A stretch of 43,527 nt of DNA, from NCBI RefSeq assembly GCF_004359215.1, contig NC_090619.1, positions 937,817 through 981,343 of the forward strand, read 5' to 3'. How positions within the stretch are numbered: the first letter of the stretch is position 1; each line of letters starts with the position of its first letter. A program made the position numbers and the translations under genes. The stretch is from Bremia lactucae (Eukaryota; Oomycota; Peronosporomycetes; Peronosporales; Peronosporaceae). Below, in pieces: positions 10,336-21,054 of the stretch. The notes beneath the pieces were generated by a model. That model had not been told where the DNA came from and ran no database searches. It saw only the letters and a list, made by a program, of their open reading frames with translations.

Positions 10336-10582
10336 TATGAAATTGGCTTGAATGCTTAATATTTAGTCCGTAAATAAGTAACATTCGATACGGCTGTGAC
10401 TAGCCGGAAACATAGGGGCTTATAATGACTTCTTAAATTAGCCATCGTATAACTCCTGTCCTCCAGTTTTGTATGAGGTGTGTAAAAATACTAAGAAAAT
10501 TTTGGACCTCGCTACGAAGTGAAGGCAGAGGAATCGAAAGCGGATACTAAGTTGTTCACACCAATAATATGTAAATGGGTTG
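10336..10582. other. Non-coding spacer
   Basis: No gene recognised. It separates an inverted from a direct copy of LTR family 2. Confidence 0.35.
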
Positions 10583-11063
10583 ATAGCGGAAGGACCCTTT
10601 AAATTAATTATTCTCTTTATGAGAGGAAATGATTAAAGAAGTACAAAATTATTATCTTATATTAATTTTGCCTTATAAGCTCCAATATTACCAAATTTGG
10701 TAATATTGACGCAATAAAACATTGGCTCTATTAGTTTATTTATTTAAGTTTAAATCAACCCCGCCAATCGTTACATGACACTATGAGACGTCGCGCAAGG
10801 AGGCACATTGCATAGTCACTTATTAATGTATTAAAGCCAGTAGATTTAATATCATTTCAAAAGAGCTTAATATAACAATATAATTTTACTGTTTCCCTAT
10901 TCGAAACCCTTAAAATAACCCTTAGTAGCTAAGACTTATCAGCTATTTAGAAGCTTCCTCTGCACGCCGTGTAGGTGAAGAAGTCGAGGTACCCCAGCTT
11001 TACTGTAATCAGTGTAAGTCGGCTAGTATTGTTATCAGTACTAGCAAAAAGTGCCTTGTTACA
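10583..11063 (+). repeat. 5' LTR of gypsy D (family 2)
   Basis: Aligned with 21055-21514: AATTAATTATTCTC near the start, AATCAACCCCGCCAATCGTTA inside, and AAAAAGTGCCTTGTTACA at the end, followed by a PBS and gag. The first bases (TGTAA) are eroded. Confidence 0.6.
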
Positions 11064-11065
11064 CC

Positions 11066-11081
11066 TGGTAGCACTTCGTAG
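11066..11081 (+). promoter_or_regulatory. Primer binding site of gypsy D
   Basis: TGGTAGCACTTCGTAG, 2 nt after the LTR, the counterpart of the site at 8168-8183. Confidence 0.65.
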
Positions 11082-11149
11082 TCCGTTCAACGGCCCACCC
11101 CACGTTCCTTCCAACATGGACATCTTGGATGATGAAGGAAAAAGCTGTT

Positions 11150-11770
11150 AAGCCTCTCAAGAAGGCTATCACGCAACGCGTGAAAGGTTCGCTCATTTGA
11201 GTGAAGTTGAATGGAGCGCGATCGAACGCATGAGTTCGGTCGTAGGCGGGTCATCCATTAGCGCCAAGTTGTTCACCCTACAAAGAGATGAGCAACATGC
11301 GGCTATAGCCGGGTCCCTCCAACATGAAATCGACGGAGCCGAAGCAAAAATCGCCAGCAAAGCTCATAATACGCAGAGGTGTTGATAGAGTAGGGTGCTC
11401 AACAATAAATTGTTAAGATAGCAGCATTTACATGCTGCTAGCGAGCCGATGCTTTTGCGTCGACGAAAGCTTAAAGATCGAAATCTCCAAGTTTAAGGCA
11501 TTCGAAGACAAATCCCTTCTAAGATGGCTCGTCGAATTAGACGACGCCATCAAGCTCGCCGCATCAATGATGATGCGATAAAAGTGAAGTTTGGCATGTC
11601 CAACTTAGCCGAATGTGTTAAATTTTGGGCCTTAGGCTCAAGTTTCACAACTTATTTGTCTTTGGACCCTTTGAGGTCTTTAATCCTCGCCATCTCCCGC
11701 CAATGTAGGGCTCGAGCTGATCACCTGGATATGAAGCAGGGCAGGCGTGATCTGTACGGTTATGTATGAG
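11150..11770 (+). pseudogene. Gypsy gag of element D, fragment
   Basis: 11197-11385 encodes SEVEWSAIERMSSVVGG ... HAAIAGSLQHEIDGAEAK, the gag N-terminus. 11460-11770 continues with KIEISKFKAFEDKSLL, SNLAECVKFWALGSSF and DMKQGRRDLYGYV, the central gag domain. The reading then jumps straight into integrase at about 11768, so the zinc knuckle, protease, RT and RNase H are deleted. Confidence 0.65.
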
Positions 11771-12440
11771 TGCCGCGATATAGCAATAAATCGGCATCAT
11801 GGACGTCAGAAGACTCATATTACGATAAGGCGCGACTTCTACTGGTCACGCCAGTATGAGCTCATCCGCAAGTATATACATGCTTGCGAAGTTTACCAAT
11901 GGGCGAAACGTTACAACCTCGGCGTGTTGGCAATCCATACCAATTAACTTCGTCTTCGGAATTTTCGGAGCGGATAACAATAATAATGGGATTCTTGTGT
12001 TTGTTGACCATTTCATCAAGATGGTTAATCTTGCTGTAGTCCCGGAATCAATCACAGCCTTTGGCTGTGCTCGTGTCTTTCTTGACACGATATTTCGACT
12101 CCATTCGTTACCGCGACTTGGTCTCAGATTGAGACCCTAGATTCACGGCGGAGGTTTCGCAAACTGTTCAAACACAGTTGAAAATGGCAACTTCTGATCA
12201 TCCTGAAACAGATGATTATACAGAACACGCAAATCGCATCCACGAAGATTAACTTCGCGGTCACGTCTACCCTTGAACAAGTTGGAGCGAGTTCTTGCCG
12301 ATGGCAGAATTTGCCATCAACAATTCAGTGCATGCATCTACAAAGCATACACTGTTTTTCGTGAATGGCTTACACCATCCACGTATACCCACCTTGTTTG
12401 AGAGTGACACTTATTCAAAGAGGAGAGAGGAACTGCGAGC
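11768..12440 (+). pseudogene. Gypsy integrase of element D, fragment
   Basis: Encodes YECRDIAINRHHGRQKT and RRDFYWSRQYELIRKYIHAC of the zinc-binding domain, with the second Cys of the CxxC changed to Tyr; then the core, GILVFVDHFIKMVNLAVVPES, and PMAEFAINNSVHAST at 12300. Several frameshifts. It breaks off at about 12440, just before the accessory ORF. Confidence 0.7.
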
Positions 12441-12505
12441 AGCTTTACGCCCCGCTAGTTCACTCGATCACTCTAGCGCACGTGTTTGCATACACGGCGC
12501 CCAAG

Positions 12506-13195
12506 ATGCCATCTAAAAGGGGCCACGTTGGTGGGTCGTCTGCGAAGACGCCCACTCAACCTCGCACTAAGCGCACGCGCCGCGTTAATTCGCCGGCCGC
12601 GTCTAATGCCTTAGTCGGAACGCCGACAGCCACTGCGGCTGTCGCGTTAACAGGGCTAAAGGATCCATCCCACTTTAACAGTGAGGATGTTGATCCGTCG
12701 CTCATTGTCGACTACAATGAGTCGACACCGTTGCCGTCACCTCATAGTAGTGATGCGGACAACGAGCTCATGAGGAGTGATGATGCGGCATTATTGCCCA
12801 TCCAAACTTCTCTCACGGCTCACAACATGGAGATAGCATCATTTACGAATGCTATCTCGTCGTTTGCGTTGGAAAACGCAGCGAAAGGTTGTGAGAGCGC
12901 TGTCTATAAAGGCGCAGCCGCTTCTCCGTTGGGTATAACCACAAAGCCTCATGCTCAGACCATAATTCATAATGGTTCTGACATAGAGGATTCGGAGCCT
13001 AAAGCTCCGCCGACGACACGTGAACGTGGTCAGTCGGTGTCACAAGCCAGTCGTTTAGAACGTGGCTATGTGGCGGGTGGCATTCCAAAGATGCCCCCTC
13101 CATCTAAATGGCCTCGTTTAAACGGGCCAAGAGCGTCGCTCCGAGAGCGCGCTCTTGTAGACGCACATAATTATTATGGCGTCTTTCAATCATGA
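12506..13195 (+). CDS. Accessory ORF of gypsy (subfamily 2), unusual orientation
   Basis: An open frame of 230 codons from ATG 12506; the longer open frame back to 12365 includes integrase DNA. The product is hydrophilic and Ser/Thr/Pro-rich. It shares SAKTPTQPRTKRT, DPSLIVDYNESTPL, GSDIEDSEPKAPPT and RGQSVSQASRL with the minus-strand ORF at 22422-23072, and the DPSL-VDY block with the subfamily-1 ORFs. There is no HRW/CPCC part here. The preceding leader (CACGGCGCC) is also shared with 22422-23072. In contrast to the other copies it is on the same strand as the neighbouring integrase, so a rearrangement at about 12440 is likely. No known domain. The frame is intact, but expression is unproven. 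Confidence 0.55.
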   Translation: MPSKRGHVGGSSAKTPTQPRTKRTRRVNSPAASNALVGTPTATAAVALTGLKDPSHFNSEDVDPSLIVDYNESTPLPSPHSSDADNELMRSDDAALLPIQTSLTAHNMEIASFTNAISSFALENAAKGCESAVYKGAAASPLGITTKPHAQTIIHNGSDIEDSEPKAPPTTRERGQSVSQASRLERGYVAGGIPKMPPPSKWPRLNGPRASLRERALVDAHNYYGVFQS

Positions 13196-13466
13196 AGGGC
13201 TCATGGAAAATCGCTTGGGCGCATTTTTCCCGAACCCTATCGTGTTGCGTTCAAATGGAACGCCCGACCAATACGAAGCGGAATTCCTGCGCTGCATTCA
13301 TCCGCATTCCGATGCGATGAAATAGCGATCGCAGCGAATTAATTTCGCCCGCTTGCGTGTGAAAGAAATCATGGGCGGTGCTGTACCCCTGTTTCTTCTC
13401 ACAACGCTACTTCTGCTTGTCCATTTGAGACTAGAGAAGAGGCCTCAGCTAGTGCTCTTTTTCATA
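13196..13466. other. Unassigned DNA before the gap
   Basis: Probably the degraded continuation of the accessory ORF; no domain recognised. Confidence 0.35.
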
Positions 13467-13566
13467 NNNNNNNNNNNNNNNNNNNNNNNNNNNNNNNNNN
13501 NNNNNNNNNNNNNNNNNNNNNNNNNNNNNNNNNNNNNNNNNNNNNNNNNNNNNNNNNNNNNNNNNN
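13467..13566. other. Assembly gap (100 N)
   Basis: Exactly 100 N, the usual placeholder for a gap of unknown size. Confidence 0.95.
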
Positions 13567-14160
13567 GAACGTGCCAATCGGGTCGTGGCGGATGTCTTAC
13601 GCACTATAGCAACTCCCAAAGAGTGAAGCAAGCAATTGCTCTTTGTGGAGTTCGCTATAAATAACAGTGTCCACGCCAGTACGGGTGAGACTGTTTTATA
13701 TTAACGGACTGCGCCATCCTCGGACGCAAGTCTCGTTTGTCCGCAGCCCGAGTCTTAGTGGGGAGGCCCCATACTATGCTCGGTGCGAAAGAGGGACATA
13801 GTTTCGTCAATATGACGATGACCCATGAGGGTATCATCTCAAAGACTGAAACTTGCCCTAGTGACCCTGCCAGTTTAGCAGTTGTCAATAAAACTGCGCC
13901 TTATGACCGACCTCTTGGCGGTATCCTATGCGAGTTTGATGCTAAAAGCGTGAGCGAGGCTCAACGCTTTGTGGATGAGCGATTAACCATCACACGTAAA
14001 GTCCGTGACGCAATGGCAAGCGCACAGGACAAGCAAAAAGAATATGCGGACCGAAATGGTCGCAAGAATAATGAACGCTTTAGAGTGGGTGAAAAGGTAC
14101 AATTAAGTACTGCTACCCTGCCTAAAAATGCAATCTCTGTACTTCCTGGAGGTTTCCAGC
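13567..14160 (+). pseudogene. Integrase C-terminal part of another gypsy (element G)
   Basis: The plus strand encodes ERANRVVADVLRTIATPKE, NNSVHASTGETV and NGLRHPRTQVSFV of the integrase core end, then VDERLTITRKVRDAMASAQD, KQKEYADRNGRKNNERFRVG and VQLSTATLPKNAISVLPGG, the typical post-core region of Ty3/gypsy integrases. It is a different lineage from B and C. It is cut at about 14160, where gag of element C starts. Confidence 0.7.
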
Positions 14161-14182
14161 CCCCCAAAAAGGGCTATCACGC

Positions 14183-15150
14183 ATGCGTGAACGGCTTACT
14201 CATTTGAGTGACCTTGAATGGAGAGCGATCGAGCGGATAAGTTCGGTCGTAGACGGGCCAGTCGTTGGCGTCATGCTGTACACTTTGGAGAGAGATGAAC
14301 AGCATGCGGCCATAGCCGAGTTCATACAACACGAACTCGAGGGGGCCCAAGAGAAAGTAGCCTTGCTTCACTACAAAGGATCTCAATACATAGAGAACAA
14401 GATGCTCAATAATTGGAACTTTTGTGACAGCAGCATCAACAAGTTACTAGCGGGCTGACACTTTCGCGTCGACCCGAAAGCTTGAAGATCGAAATTTCTA
14501 AGTTTAAGGCGGTCAAAGGCGGCTCTTTTTTAAAATTGGTTCGTCGAATTTGACGACGTCATTAAAGTTCGCCGCATCAATGATGATGCGACGAAAGTGA
14601 AATTGGCATGTCCAACTTATCCGGACATGCCAAATCTGGGGCCCTAGGCTCAAGCTTCACGACCCATTTGTCTTTGGATCGTTGAGGTCTTTAATACTCG
14701 TCTCAGGCAAACCTATGAGGCGCCACATGCCGAAGTCAGGGCTCGAATGAGAAGGGCAACCGTGACATTCACGCATGCCTAACATACACGATACCTGGTC
14801 AGTTGTATCGTTAGTCATCCAATTGAAGAACAAACACAGATATTTGCGTTTATTAAATGTCTTTTTGACGGTCCTGCCAACACCAACCTGTACCGGCTCG
14901 AATTAAAGTCGCTTAATTTTGGAGATACCTGTAGCGGAACAGGGGACTTCAGCCTGAAACAAGCTATCGTCTACTCTGGAGCTTATCGTCATCCAAGACG
15001 ACAAGAAACGGAGGCCCAGAACCTATGGACCTCTCGTATGTAGAGATTGTGAAACCTCGCTGTTCAAGTTACAAACAGTTACAACAATATGATCGTTCTC
15101 AAAAGACGGGCCACTACGTCTATGAATGTAGTGCCCCCACGCCAAGGGCC
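14183..15150 (+). pseudogene. Gypsy gag of element C
   Basis: An open stretch at 14183-14458 encodes LSDLEWRAIERISSVVDG and HAAIAEFIQHELEGAQEK. It is followed by broken frames with LKIEISKFKAV (about 14485) and ALGSSFTTHLSL (about 14645), and a degenerate knuckle near 15060-15130 (TGHYVYEC kept). Homologous to the gag of B and D. Confidence 0.7.
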
Positions 15151-15379
15151 TAGAAATAGACTGACCTCCGATAATTACAGCGGACGACGCGGATCAACGC
15201 TGTTGCGAAATCGCAACGGCGAGGCGGATTGTAAAAAAAACGGTTGGGGTCAGTAGGTGCGGAGCGCTCTACTGATCCAGCAACGTCAAAACAATTTGCA
15301 GGCCTTTTTGACGATAGCTGCTCCTCACACACAAACATCGTGTGTAACTCCCCAGGGGATGAGGTTAAACCCATCACCC

Positions 15380-15665
15380 TGAAATTAAAGCGTTAACTAA
15401 ATTGCCACTTAAGTCCCTAGTCGACTGTGGGGCGTCGAATACTTTAGTAGACGCCAATTGCTAGAAGATCGCAGACTCAAATTCATTGAGCGCGAGTCCC
15501 TCGAGGATGACAGTGCGTCTAGCACCATGCGCATCTGTAATAGTAAAAGAACAAGTGCTTGGTATCCAATACACGTTGGCTCCGAAAGTACGAGCCATGC
15601 ATAAATTGCCAGCATCAAGCCGTGACGACGCCTGTCGCTTGTTCATCAGATGACCAACTGATGCA
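15380..15665 (+). pseudogene. Gypsy aspartic protease of element C
   Basis: LKSLVDCGASNTLVDANC at about 15405-15460 is the protease active-site region, with DCGA in place of the common D[ST]GA. It is followed by RMTVRLAPCASV on a degraded frame. The protease would cleave the gag-pol polyprotein. Confidence 0.6.
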
Positions 15666-15729
15666 ATTCTTGTAGCGTCCTTAAGAGTGTGGACGTCCTA
15701 GGAATGAGTGCGATAGCCTCACTTGTGGT

Positions 15730-16721
15730 TTGGTCGCTTGCACGATTGCACAAGACCTCAGAGTGACGACGCATCACACTTTGACGTTAGATACCGACGG
15801 CTGTGCACAAGCACAGGCAACGTCGAAGGTCCGTCATTGTGACGTGGACATCTATAGGCAGTTGGGAGAATACACCCTAAAAAAATTCTGTGGTGAAATG
15901 ATCCCATGTACCTTTGGAATAAGTTCTAAAGAGGAAACTGAGACAATAAATGTGTTGGTAAACAATGGATCAAGTGTAGGCGCTTACACAATTGATTTAA
16001 TAGCGCCTCCGAAGTTAACTTCGGAGATAACTCAATTGCCAACGCTAGAACCGAAACGGTTCTTGCGTGATCTGCGTAGTGGCAAAGTCAAGCATATCTG
16101 CGAACTTGTCACAGATAACAACTACGTGGCCGATATTCGGTCGGCTATTTCCTGAAAGCGAACGAGTTCTTTGTAGCTCATCGATGGACTAAAGTGTCCT
16201 CGATGAGAAGACTCGGATTGAACGTTTTGCGTCCCAATCCTGGGAGTCTCTTAAGACAAACCCATTATATAAAAATTTAATAGAATTTAAGGATGTCTTC
16301 CCTGAACCAGTACCATGCAAGCTGCCTAAGATTAAATGCACTCGACAAGAAATCGACCTGATACCAGGTTCGAAATACTGTGTCATGAAGCAGAGGTCAC
16401 TACCCCGTGAAGAAGTATTAGAGATCGACATATACTTTGCCGATCGCTTAGCAGCGCGCCATGTGACGGAATCAACTTTTCCACAATGCTCTCCGACCTT
16501 CTGTGTGCGTAAAGCAGCAGAAGGATGGCGGATTGGGCATGTGTTCAATTAATTGAACGCTGCAACGGTACCGGCTCAAACGCCGATACCACGAAAATAC
16601 ATATCCATTGATGGTATGTCATAGAGTACTATCTTTTCGTCAATGGATCTGATGAATGGAATCTATCAGATTCATATGCTTGAACAAGATATCCCGTCCA
16701 CAGCAGCAAGCACCACAAGCA
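15730..16721 (+). pseudogene. Gypsy RT, 5' part, of element C
   Basis: 15730-16155 encodes the linker before RT (ITQLPTLEPKRFLRDLRSGK). It is followed by EFKDVFPEPVPCKLPK, CSPTFCVRKAAEGWRI, LNAATVPAQTPIPRK and STIFSSMDLMNGIYQI (about 16280-16700), i.e. the RT fingers and the first catalytic Asp region (SMDL). The frame stops making RT sense at about 16722. Confidence 0.75.
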
Positions 16722-17113
16722 CGCCGCTAAGCCGAGGAACTTTCTAAGTCCATTTACATCGACTGGCACAAGCCAATCGGTGACCGCCTTGATCTTTTCC
16801 GGATCCGGGCATAAAACGTTTTTACACACGATGCACCCCAGAAGTGGTATATTGCTTGCACGAATATACACTTCATGAGGTTGGCAAACAACTTGTGCTT
16901 ACGCATAAGTGGATGTACCTTTCGGACGTAGGTACGATAACTTCAACGTCCGCCTTTCCATTCATGGCTCTGCTATGAACAAAGACATCCTAAAAATAAA
17001 TCAGTGCAAAATTCCGCACCGATCGTAACAGATTGGTTACCCATCAATTAAATGTCGCAGGGGCATTACTAAGTCCTTCTCGCATGACTAGCCACTCCCA
17101 TAACATTCTGACC
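16722..17113 (-). pseudogene. Inverted middle segment of RT in element C
   Basis: This block encodes RT only on the minus strand: MLWEWLV, GLSNAPATFN, DVFVHSRAMNGKADVEV, LLGCIVCKNV, CPDPEKIKAVTDWLVPVDVN and GLRKFLGLAA. On the plus strand the left flank ends at DIPSTAAST and the right flank resumes with LHKYSRNYA, which are exactly the residues that should border this block. So about 390 bp have been flipped in place. The homologous RT at 24100-24500 is not flipped. Confidence 0.75.
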
Positions 17114-17116
17114 TGC

Positions 17117-17840
17117 ACAAGTATTCACGTAATTATGCCAAAATGAAAGTATATATTTCTTCTTTGTTGAACAAAAATGTGTAGTGGCCATGGAATGCTG
17201 ATTGTCAGCGTTTCTTTGAGGGTATCAAGCAAAGCTTGATGCAATCGCGAATCCTGGCGATTGCAGACCAAGACCGACCATTTCATGTGGCCTGTGACGC
17301 CACCGATTTTGCAATCGGCTGTGCGTTAATATAATATGACACAGATGGCGCAGAGCGCGTCATCTGTTATCAATAGCGTCAGCTTCAACCAGCAAAACGA
17401 AACAATCCAGTGCATGACAAGGAACTCCTTGCCATGAAATATGCAATTACAAAGTTTAGGATATACCTCTGGAGATAGACCGTTCGTTGTATATACGGAC
17501 CATGCGTCTTTACGCACGGCCGTAAACAGTCCACTTTCTCGCAAAGAATGGCGAGATGGTTGTCTCTCTTCGCGAAATAAAACTTCTCCGTCGAAATAAA
17601 CAAGGATTACATGCCGTCGTCGCTGATGCTTTTTTGCGCCGACCCGGATTTGAGCTAGCTGCGCAAATCAACAGTGAGCATAAGGCCACTGTTACAACAA
17701 TCAGCAGTGAGCACAAGACCAATGTTGCAACAATGAGTGTTCCGACGTCAACATTACTTGACGACGTTAGGAGAGCTTATCAAGAAGATAAGGCTGTTAC
17801 AGGGTTCATGGATTACATTAGACGTCCATCTTAACAATCC
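17117..17840 (+). pseudogene. Gypsy RT end and RNase H of element C
   Basis: LHKYSRNYAKMKVYISSLL, FEGIKQSLMQSRILAIADQD, PFHVACDATDFAIGCAL, VHDKELLAMKYAITKFRIYL and RMARWLS, then ADAFLRRPGFELAAQ. These are the RT connection and RNase H domain with CDA as the first catalytic Asp. Frameshifts lie near 17470 and 17550. Confidence 0.75.
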
Positions 17841-19241
17841 TTAAAAGGATTGTCGAATACGTATGGATCCTCAACAAATCGATACCCAACACGCAATACT
17901 TTACGGTATTACATAGTCATTGCTGGCGACACACCTCGTGTCGTCATCCCCACTCATGATGGTTTGCGCTTATGCAAGCCACGATGCACCAATAAGTGGT
18001 CATCGTGGACGTGTGAAGAGCTATCTCACAATTAGTCGCGACTTCTACTGGCCACGCCAGTATGAGCTCGTCCGCAAGTACATACGTGCTTGCGAAGTTT
18101 GTCAGCGGGTGAAGCCCAGTGCTTCATTCCGTGGTCCGTTACAATCTCTGCCTGTCTCGGCAGAGTGTTGGCAGTCCATACCCATGCACTTCGTCTTCCG
18201 ATTTCCGACGACGAACATAAGAATAATGGTATTCTTGTTTTTGTTTATCGTTTCAGCAAAATGGTACATCTTGCTGCAGTACCGGAGTCGATCGCAGCCT
18301 AAGGCTGTGCTAGTGTTTATGTTAACACGAAGTATTTTGACTCCATTGGTTACCAAGCGAAATGGTCTCAGATCGAGACCCTAGATCACGGCGGAATTTT
18401 GGCAAACTGTGTTCAAATCACTTGGAACCCAGTTTATAATGTCAACTTCTGATAATCCTGAAACAGATGGTCAGACGGAGCGTGCAAATTGTAATCTCGG
18501 AGAGATACTTCGCCGATACGTTCACTCTTTGAGAGTTGGAGCGAGTTCTTGCCGATGGTAGAATTTGCTAACAACAATTTAGTGCATGCTTCTACAACAG
18601 CATACACCATTTTTCATGAATGGCTTACGCCACCCACGTATACCCACCTTGTTTGAGTGACTTTTGTTCAAGCGGGGACTCGCTCGAGCAAAGAATCTTC
18701 AAGCTCTTGCTCATCACGCATTAGCACTAAGGTCAATGCGAAGGATACCAATGTTGATTTAATTAATAGTTGTCAAAGTCAGCAATAACAATAATGCTAT
18801 TGCTGACTTTGACAACGATGCTGAAAGACTCAGCATCGAAAACAATAGTATTAGTGAGAACGATAATACTCTCAATAATAAAGAGATTGATATCTCCGCA
18901 GTGCGAGCCGGTCGCTTTTAAAACAAAAATAAAACCAAGTCAGCATGTGATTTCCTGTTGGCTATATAAGCAGTGGTCCGCTTCGTACAGGATTACATCG
19001 CTCTTATGCAGTGGACCGACAGAAACGGAACTCTTACAAAAATGGAAGAGCAAACATACTTTCATTTAATATAAATGACCTAGTCCAACTGTCTACGGTA
19101 AACCTACTAAAATATGTAGTGACAAATGTGGGCAGTAATAAATTACTGCCAATGTATATCGGCCCGTTTCGTGTACTACATCGACAAGGCAATACGTTCA
19201 CGATCGATTTTTCCGATTCCGGATTATACCAAAAGATCTAG
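17841..19241 (+). pseudogene. Gypsy integrase of element C
   Basis: ASHDAPISGHRGRVKSYLTI, SRDFYWPRQYELVRKYIRAC and EVCQRVKPS (zinc-binding HHCC, 17950-18120), the core with ILVFVYRFSKMVHLAAVPES (about 18210-18300), EFANNNLVHAST near 18570, an Asn/Asp-rich stretch 18770-18900, and the C-terminal LLPMYIGPFRVLHRQGNTFT (to 19241). The core has stops and frameshifts. It ends about 80 bp before the end of the convergent accessory ORF. Confidence 0.75.
18769..18838. repeat. Adjacent hairpins in the integrase region
   Basis: A perfect 19-bp inverted repeat, 18769-18787 with 18798-18816 (10-nt loop), is followed at once by GATGCTGA / TCAGCATC (18817-18838). It lies in the acidic Asn/Asp-rich part of the coding sequence. 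Confidence 0.6.
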
Positions 19242-19321
19242 GTCATCCGTCAAAGCCTGAGGGATCCGATCCAAAGCCCTATTGTTTCGGAACTGAGTCT
19301 GACTTTCTTGAACCAAGCGAT

Positions 19322-20760
19322 TTACGCTTTCTTCCAAGAAGAGAGCTTCTGAAGGGACTGATGTGTCCTTTCGTTCGTCAGTTGATCAGTCAAAATCTGC
19401 GCATAATTTTTCAACTGGTCACGAGAAACATTTTTAACCGTCACCGCTAACTCGCGACGACGGGATCGCTCGTGATCAATATTCTTTCTTGAATAATAAA
19501 GGGACTGTTCCAAATAACGGGTTCCTAAAATAGGGCGACACTGATTTATCCTCCCCCTCCACATCCATTGGCGGATTCAAGGGGTGAAAAGCGTTCTAGT
19601 TGAAAGCTTTTCAAACCACGGTGAGGTAAAGGGGGTTCGAACGAGTTATCTCGTTCGTGCGCGAGGGTATCTACCCGGGACGACGAGACCCATCCTCCTC
19701 GAAAGAAGGTCCATCGAGAACGAGCGCTTCCCGCGCTCGTAAAAGGATTGGAGGTTCATAATTCCTTGACGCATCTCGTGAGAGATGAGCTTCCTCAAAT
19801 GAGGATCTTTAAGGGAATATGATTCCTTAGGGGTATGACCTGTGCCTTAAAACAGCATGGACATGAGTCCCCTGCCTCTCTAGACAAACGGTGCTGTTTA
19901 TAGCGTTCACCGGCGACATTTCTGTTCTCGAACGGTTTACGGAAAGTATTGTGCTTGTCAAGCCAGACTTCACGGCCTATGCTTTGCACATTCTGTACAA
20001 AGGCTGTCCAAGCTTGGAAAAAAGGTCTGACATCTTTTGACCGCTTACAAGAGTACCACCGATGCCGGAAAAGGGCATCGATAGAGAATTCCGTTTTATC
20101 CTCACCAGGCTTGTGTAGCCTGGATGAGTCGAGTAATAGAATATGAATATGATATCGATCATTGGTCATATCAGACCAAAGAATTAGGTTACCCTTAGAT
20201 GGCAACCAATGCCTCTTCTTAGGAGCGAACCGCAACGTATTGAGGTCTCTCTCCTGTTGGCTAATGTTAAAGTTAATTTGAACTTGGCCCTTGAAGCGAT
20301 CCCTAGAATCACTCCTTTTCTGGTGATGCATACTAGCACCACCAGCAGCACTCTTCTTTTTACGATCACTTAGTTCCTGGTTATGCATACTAACGTCACC
20401 AGAGTGCTCGTCGCCCATAGAGTCATCATCAGATGACTCCTTAACAAAGAGGTCCGACGAGTCGAACAACCTCGTCATCACCTCTTTGGTTGTCACGTTA
20501 GAACCCAAACGTTTAACGGACTTGGTCCCCGGTGATCCGGCGGCCTTTACAGTAGCCACTGAGTCGGACGATGCCGGTGACTTGGACTAGTCACGTACAA
20601 TTGGTGTAGCAGATGACTTGTTACGTCACCTGTAATGGCATCAACATATGACATATTCATGTCACCTCCAATGGGAGGGAGTAGACGTATTAGCGTCTAC
20701 TGAAACCTTTGCATTAACAACAGCTGCACGGATCCGTGCAGCTGCCAGCTTTGCGGCCCC
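19322..20760 (-). pseudogene. Antisense accessory ORF of gypsy C (subfamily 3)
   Basis: On the minus strand, an N-terminal block KLAAARIRAAVVNAKVSVD near 20690-20755 corresponds to the Ala-rich start of subfamily 1. After stops, a long open frame (about 20589-19795) has an acidic SSDDDSMGDEHSGD region, FAPKKRHWL, ALFRHRWYSCKRSKDV, SIGREVWL, HRLSREAG and CPCC. A further block at 19322-19564 holds DHERSRRREL plus a helical segment, matching the coiled-coil part of the copy in B. It converges with the integrase of C. Identity to subfamily 1 is low overall but the motifs and their order are kept. Family not recognised. Confidence 0.65.
20721..20744. repeat. Perfect 24-bp palindrome
   Basis: CAGCTGCACGGA followed by its exact reverse complement, with a central BamHI-type GGATCC. 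It falls in the Ala-rich N-terminal coding part of the antisense ORF, where GCA/GCT/TGC codons favour such symmetry, so it may be fortuitous. Confidence 0.7.
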
Positions 20761-21054
20761 ACGGGCAACTATTTAGACTTATTTGTCGTCATGTTGATAT
20801 TGGTCAAATCAAATTATTGTCTCCGGGTAGGCACTTTTGTCGCGCAACAATTATTATTCGCTCGACACGGTCATCTACGTATGTATGGTATTCAATGAGG
20901 AAGGAGATGGTAGACAATCATATTAGGCGAGGACAAAGCACAAAACTTGAAGAATGATAACAAAAGTCATATTCAAGTGCTTTAGTATTTTTCATATAAT
21001 CTCGCATTTAAAAGCAAAAGTTGCGGTTACGACTCCATGCGATGCTTTGTCCTC
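20761..21054. other. Leader between antisense ORF and LTR of element C
   Basis: No gene. It should hold the PPT and hairpins of C, but only a weak purine run (GAGGAAGGAGATGG at about 20896) is seen. Confidence 0.35.

Noticed and set aside
20721..20744. 24-bp perfect palindrome as a regulatory operator
   Set aside because: It lies within Ala-rich coding sequence of the accessory ORF, where codon repetition can create it; no other support.
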